7,193 bases of DNA from Bryobacteraceae bacterium (lineage in GTDB: Bacteria; Acidobacteriota; Terriglobia; Bryobacterales; Bryobacteraceae), in assembly GCA_014379815.1 (NCBI GenBank), contig JACMLA010000398.1, positions 1 through 7,193 of the forward strand, given 5' to 3'. The position numbers were made by a program, and so were the translations under genes. The notes beneath the pieces were generated by a model. It saw only the letters and a program-made list of their open reading frames with translations. It was not told where the DNA came from and did no database searches. The number at the start of each line of letters is the position of its first letter. Positions within the stretch are counted from its first letter, which is position 1. Positions 5,808 through 7,193 of this stretch are shown here, piece by piece.

Positions 5808-5833
5808 TTTCGCCTTCTGTTCGCCTATTGTAG
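5808..5833. promoter_or_regulatory. Candidate LexA-type operator overlapping the imuA -10
   Basis: The + strand reads as direct repeats with an 11-base period: TTTCGCCTTCT (5808-5818), GTTCGCCTATT (5819-5829), then GTAG (5830-5833), i.e. TTTC-N7-GTTC-N7-GTAG. The alphaproteobacterial LexA operator is GTTC-N7-GTTC, so each pair is one or two mismatches away. The site overlaps the imuA -10 (TACAAT, minus 5832-5827), where a repressor would block transcription. The host phylum's LexA box is not known to me, so the assignment is tentative. Confidence 0.35.
5827..5832 (-). promoter_or_regulatory. Candidate -10 box of imuA-imuB
   Basis: TACAAT on the minus strand at 5832-5827 lies 38 bases before the imuA ATG. 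The only -35-like hexamer, TTGCTG at 5852-5847, is just 14 bases upstream, too close for an unaided sigma-70 promoter, consistent with a weak or regulated one. Confidence 0.45.
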
Positions 5834-5834
5834 C

Positions 5835-5865
5835 TTGACCGGAATCCAGCAAGCTGACGTAAACT
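5835..5865 (+). promoter_or_regulatory. Candidate promoter of the aminotransferase gene
   Basis: TTGACC (5835-5840), a 19-base spacer and TAAACT (5860-5865). The -10 ends five bases before the TTG start codon at 5871, so transcription would start at or within a base or two of the codon. The spacer is longer than optimal. It lies back to back with the imuA promoter, so a regulator bound there could affect both. Confidence 0.4.
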
Positions 5866-5870
5866 GAGGG

Positions 5871-6971
5871 TTGATCCCCTACTCAGATTTGAAGCCGCAG
5901 CATGATGCGCTAAGGGAAGAGCTCCGGCACGCCATCGATGAGGTTCTGGACAGCCGTCAATTCATCCTCGGCAAATTTGTTACTGCTTTTGAAGAGGAAT
6001 TTGCGGCATATTGCGGCGTTCGCCATGCAATTGCGGTGAATTCCGGCACAAGTGCGCTGCATTTAGCTCTGCTGGCCGCCGGGGTGGGACCGGGTGACGA
6101 GGTAGTGACCGTCCCATTCACGTTTGCGGCTACTGTTGCTGCCGTGTATTACTGCGGAGCCCGGCCGGTGTTCGTGGATATTGACCCGCGCACATTCACG
6201 ATGGATGTCACGCAACTGCAAGCTGCAATCGGGCCCCGTACGAAAGCGATTCTTCCGGTCCACCTGTATGGACAGGTTGCGCCGGGCATGGACGAAGTTG
6301 TGACGATTGCCCGGCAGAGCGGCATTGCTGTTATCGAAGACGCGGCACAAGCTCATGGAGCGGGGATGCACGGCCGGAGAGCCGGATCGCTCGGAGACAT
6401 GGGCTGCTTCAGTTTCTACCCCACGAAGAATATGGGAGCTTGCGGCGAAGGCGGGCTGGTGACAACGGATGATGAGGAGCTGGCGCGATCCCTGAGATTG
6501 CTGCGGGATTGGGGTCAGGACCGGAAATATCATCATGCGATTCGCGGGTATAACTATCGCATGGAGGGTCTGCAGGGGGCGGTACTTTCGGTGAAGCTGC
6601 GTTACGTCGAGCAGTGGACTGAGGCCCGGAGGGCGATCGCCGCAAGGTATGACGAGATGCTCATCGGGTCTGCGGTGATGCTCCCTCTGGCTGCGCAAGG
6701 AATGCGGCACGTGTATCACACGTATACGGTGCGGACAGAAGCTCGGGATGCCCTGCAGAAGCATCTGGCGGATGCTGGAATTGGGACGGCGATTCACTAT
6801 CCGATTCCACTGCATCTGCAGCCGGCATATGCGGATGAAGCCTGGCCGAAAGGCTCACTACCGGAGTCCGAACGGGCAGCGAACCAGGTGTTGTCGCTAC
6901 CTGTTTATGCGGAACTGCAGTCTGCCCATTTGGAGGCGGTTGCCGCTGCTGTCCGGGCGTTTGGGAACTGA
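5871..6971 (+). CDS. DegT/DnrJ/EryC1/StrS family PLP-dependent sugar aminotransferase
   Basis: Fold-type I aminotransferase of 366 residues, the family's usual length, that transfers an amino group from glutamate or similar to a keto (often nucleotide-linked) sugar; cytoplasmic. The N-terminus 'IPYSDLKPQHDALREEL' is the family opening. 'NSGTSALHLAL' (57-67) holds the PLP-phosphate loop, 'FTFAATVAAV' (83-92) contributes to the cofactor pocket, 'VIEDAAQAHGA' (154-164) has Asp157 and Gln160 that contact PLP, and 'FYPTKNMGACGEGG' (182-195) carries the Schiff-base Lys186. 'GYNYRMEGLQGAVLSVKL' (226-243) and 'YPIPLHLQPAY' (310-320) complete the family pattern. The start is TTG 5871: a TGA in frame at 5865-5867 excludes anything earlier, and no later start keeps the conserved opening. 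GAGGG touches the start codon directly and is too close to serve as a ribosome site. Substrate is undetermined; WbpE/FdtB/DesV-like enzymes are relatives. It ends two bases from the stop of the convergent next gene. Confidence 0.93.
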   Translation: MIPYSDLKPQHDALREELRHAIDEVLDSRQFILGKFVTAFEEEFAAYCGVRHAIAVNSGTSALHLALLAAGVGPGDEVVTVPFTFAATVAAVYYCGARPVFVDIDPRTFTMDVTQLQAAIGPRTKAILPVHLYGQVAPGMDEVVTIARQSGIAVIEDAAQAHGAGMHGRRAGSLGDMGCFSFYPTKNMGACGEGGLVTTDDEELARSLRLLRDWGQDRKYHHAIRGYNYRMEGLQGAVLSVKLRYVEQWTEARRAIAARYDEMLIGSAVMLPLAAQGMRHVYHTYTVRTEARDALQKHLADAGIGTAIHYPIPLHLQPAYADEAWPKGSLPESERAANQVLSLPVYAELQSAHLEAVAAAVRAFGN

Positions 6972-6973
6972 CT

Positions 6974-7193
6974 TTACGGTTTGCCTGCGGATCGGGAACG
7001 TTCGGTTTTTGGCTTCATTCCAACGCGGCGATATTGCTGGTTGATGTCGATGAAAGACGCGCCCTTCCCGTGCATAGCCAGGATTTCTGGTGCGGGCTGC
7101 CCGTGGTATTCGCTAAGAAAGGAAACGTTTGCCTGCGTGATGAAGTCACCCTGACCTGTGAGCGTGACATTGGCTTCTTTAGCGATTGCCTCG
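6974..7193 (-). CDS. Unidentified protein, C-terminal 72 residues only
   Basis: A minus-strand reading frame enters from the right edge and stays open to a TAA at 6976-6974. The visible part begins 'EAIAKEANVTLTGQGDF' and continues through 'NVSFLSEYHGQPAPEIL' to a basic tail ending 'KTERSRSAGKP'. It has ordinary coding character (mixed polar/hydrophobic alternation, no low-complexity) and stops two bases from the aminotransferase stop, as compact convergent genes do elsewhere in this window. I do not recognise a family. The positively charged tail (Lys/Arg at roughly every third position) could contact nucleic acid or simply be a flexible end. The start and most of the protein lie outside the window. 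Confidence 0.6.
   Translation of the reverse strand, partial: EAIAKEANVTLTGQGDFITQANVSFLSEYHGQPAPEILAMHGKGASFIDINQQYRRVGMKPKTERSRSAGKP

Noticed and set aside
5060..5833. 257-residue plus-strand ORF opposite imuA/imuB
   Set aside because: Shadow frame of imuA, which has clear Walker motifs on the other strand; the translation is rich in Gly, Ser and Arg with no recognisable domain, as expected for antisense of GC-rich coding DNA.
6063..6815. 250-residue minus-strand ORF inside the aminotransferase
   Set aside because: Antisense of a gene with all family motifs in place; composition (many Arg, His, Ser, Pro) is typical of shadow ORFs.

Overview
The window is a compact, gene-dense stretch of bacterial chromosome. 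Most of it is GC-rich: sampled 60-base stretches of the imuB and aminotransferase genes have about 58-63% G+C. An Acidobacteriota host (Solibacter/Bryobacter-like) fits best. The reasons are an ImuA-ImuB mutasome pair, a ClpS of the 'DDDxHTYEYVIEMLQ' type (seen, from memory, in acidobacteria and planctomycetes), and a tmRNA tag reading ANTQFAYAA. This assignment is inference and has not been checked by any search.

Layout from left to right. A Gfo/Idh/MocA-type sugar dehydrogenase gene (+) has its 5' end cut by the window edge. It converges, with a 9-base gap, on clpS (-). Divergently from clpS, and sharing a roughly 100-base promoter region, lies the tmRNA gene ssrA (+, 1353-1705), with a legible acceptor stem, T arm, CCA end and tag reading frame. 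Just downstream of the tmRNA 3' end is a lower-GC (about 43-48% in samples) two-gene unit: a 75-residue helical protein, then a protein of about 294 residues whose start lies inside the first gene. I cannot assign a function to either. Next are a small DUF1801-like protein (+) and a GNAT acetyltransferase (+), 11 bases apart.

The GNAT gene converges with, and overlaps by a few bases, the imuA-imuB operon on the minus strand. The two imu genes are coupled by a TGATG stop/start overlap. No dnaE2 follows imuB in the window. The 82-base region upstream of imuA also serves a divergent DegT/DnrJ/EryC1/StrS aminotransferase (+). It holds a good -10 for imuA overlapped by an 11-base-period direct repeat resembling a GTTC-N7-GTTC LexA operator. 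A minus-strand gene of unknown function enters from the right edge; only its last 72 residues are seen.

Functional themes: (1) protein quality control, with clpS and ssrA side by side; (2) damage-inducible mutagenesis, imuA-imuB; (3) nucleotide-sugar chemistry, with a dehydrogenase at the left end and a PLP aminotransferase at the right end, not adjacent and so not necessarily one pathway; (4) a possible accessory insertion after the tmRNA gene, a known kind of integration hotspot, though no attachment-site repeat, integrase or transposase was found in the window. No gene-free stretch exceeds 300 bases.
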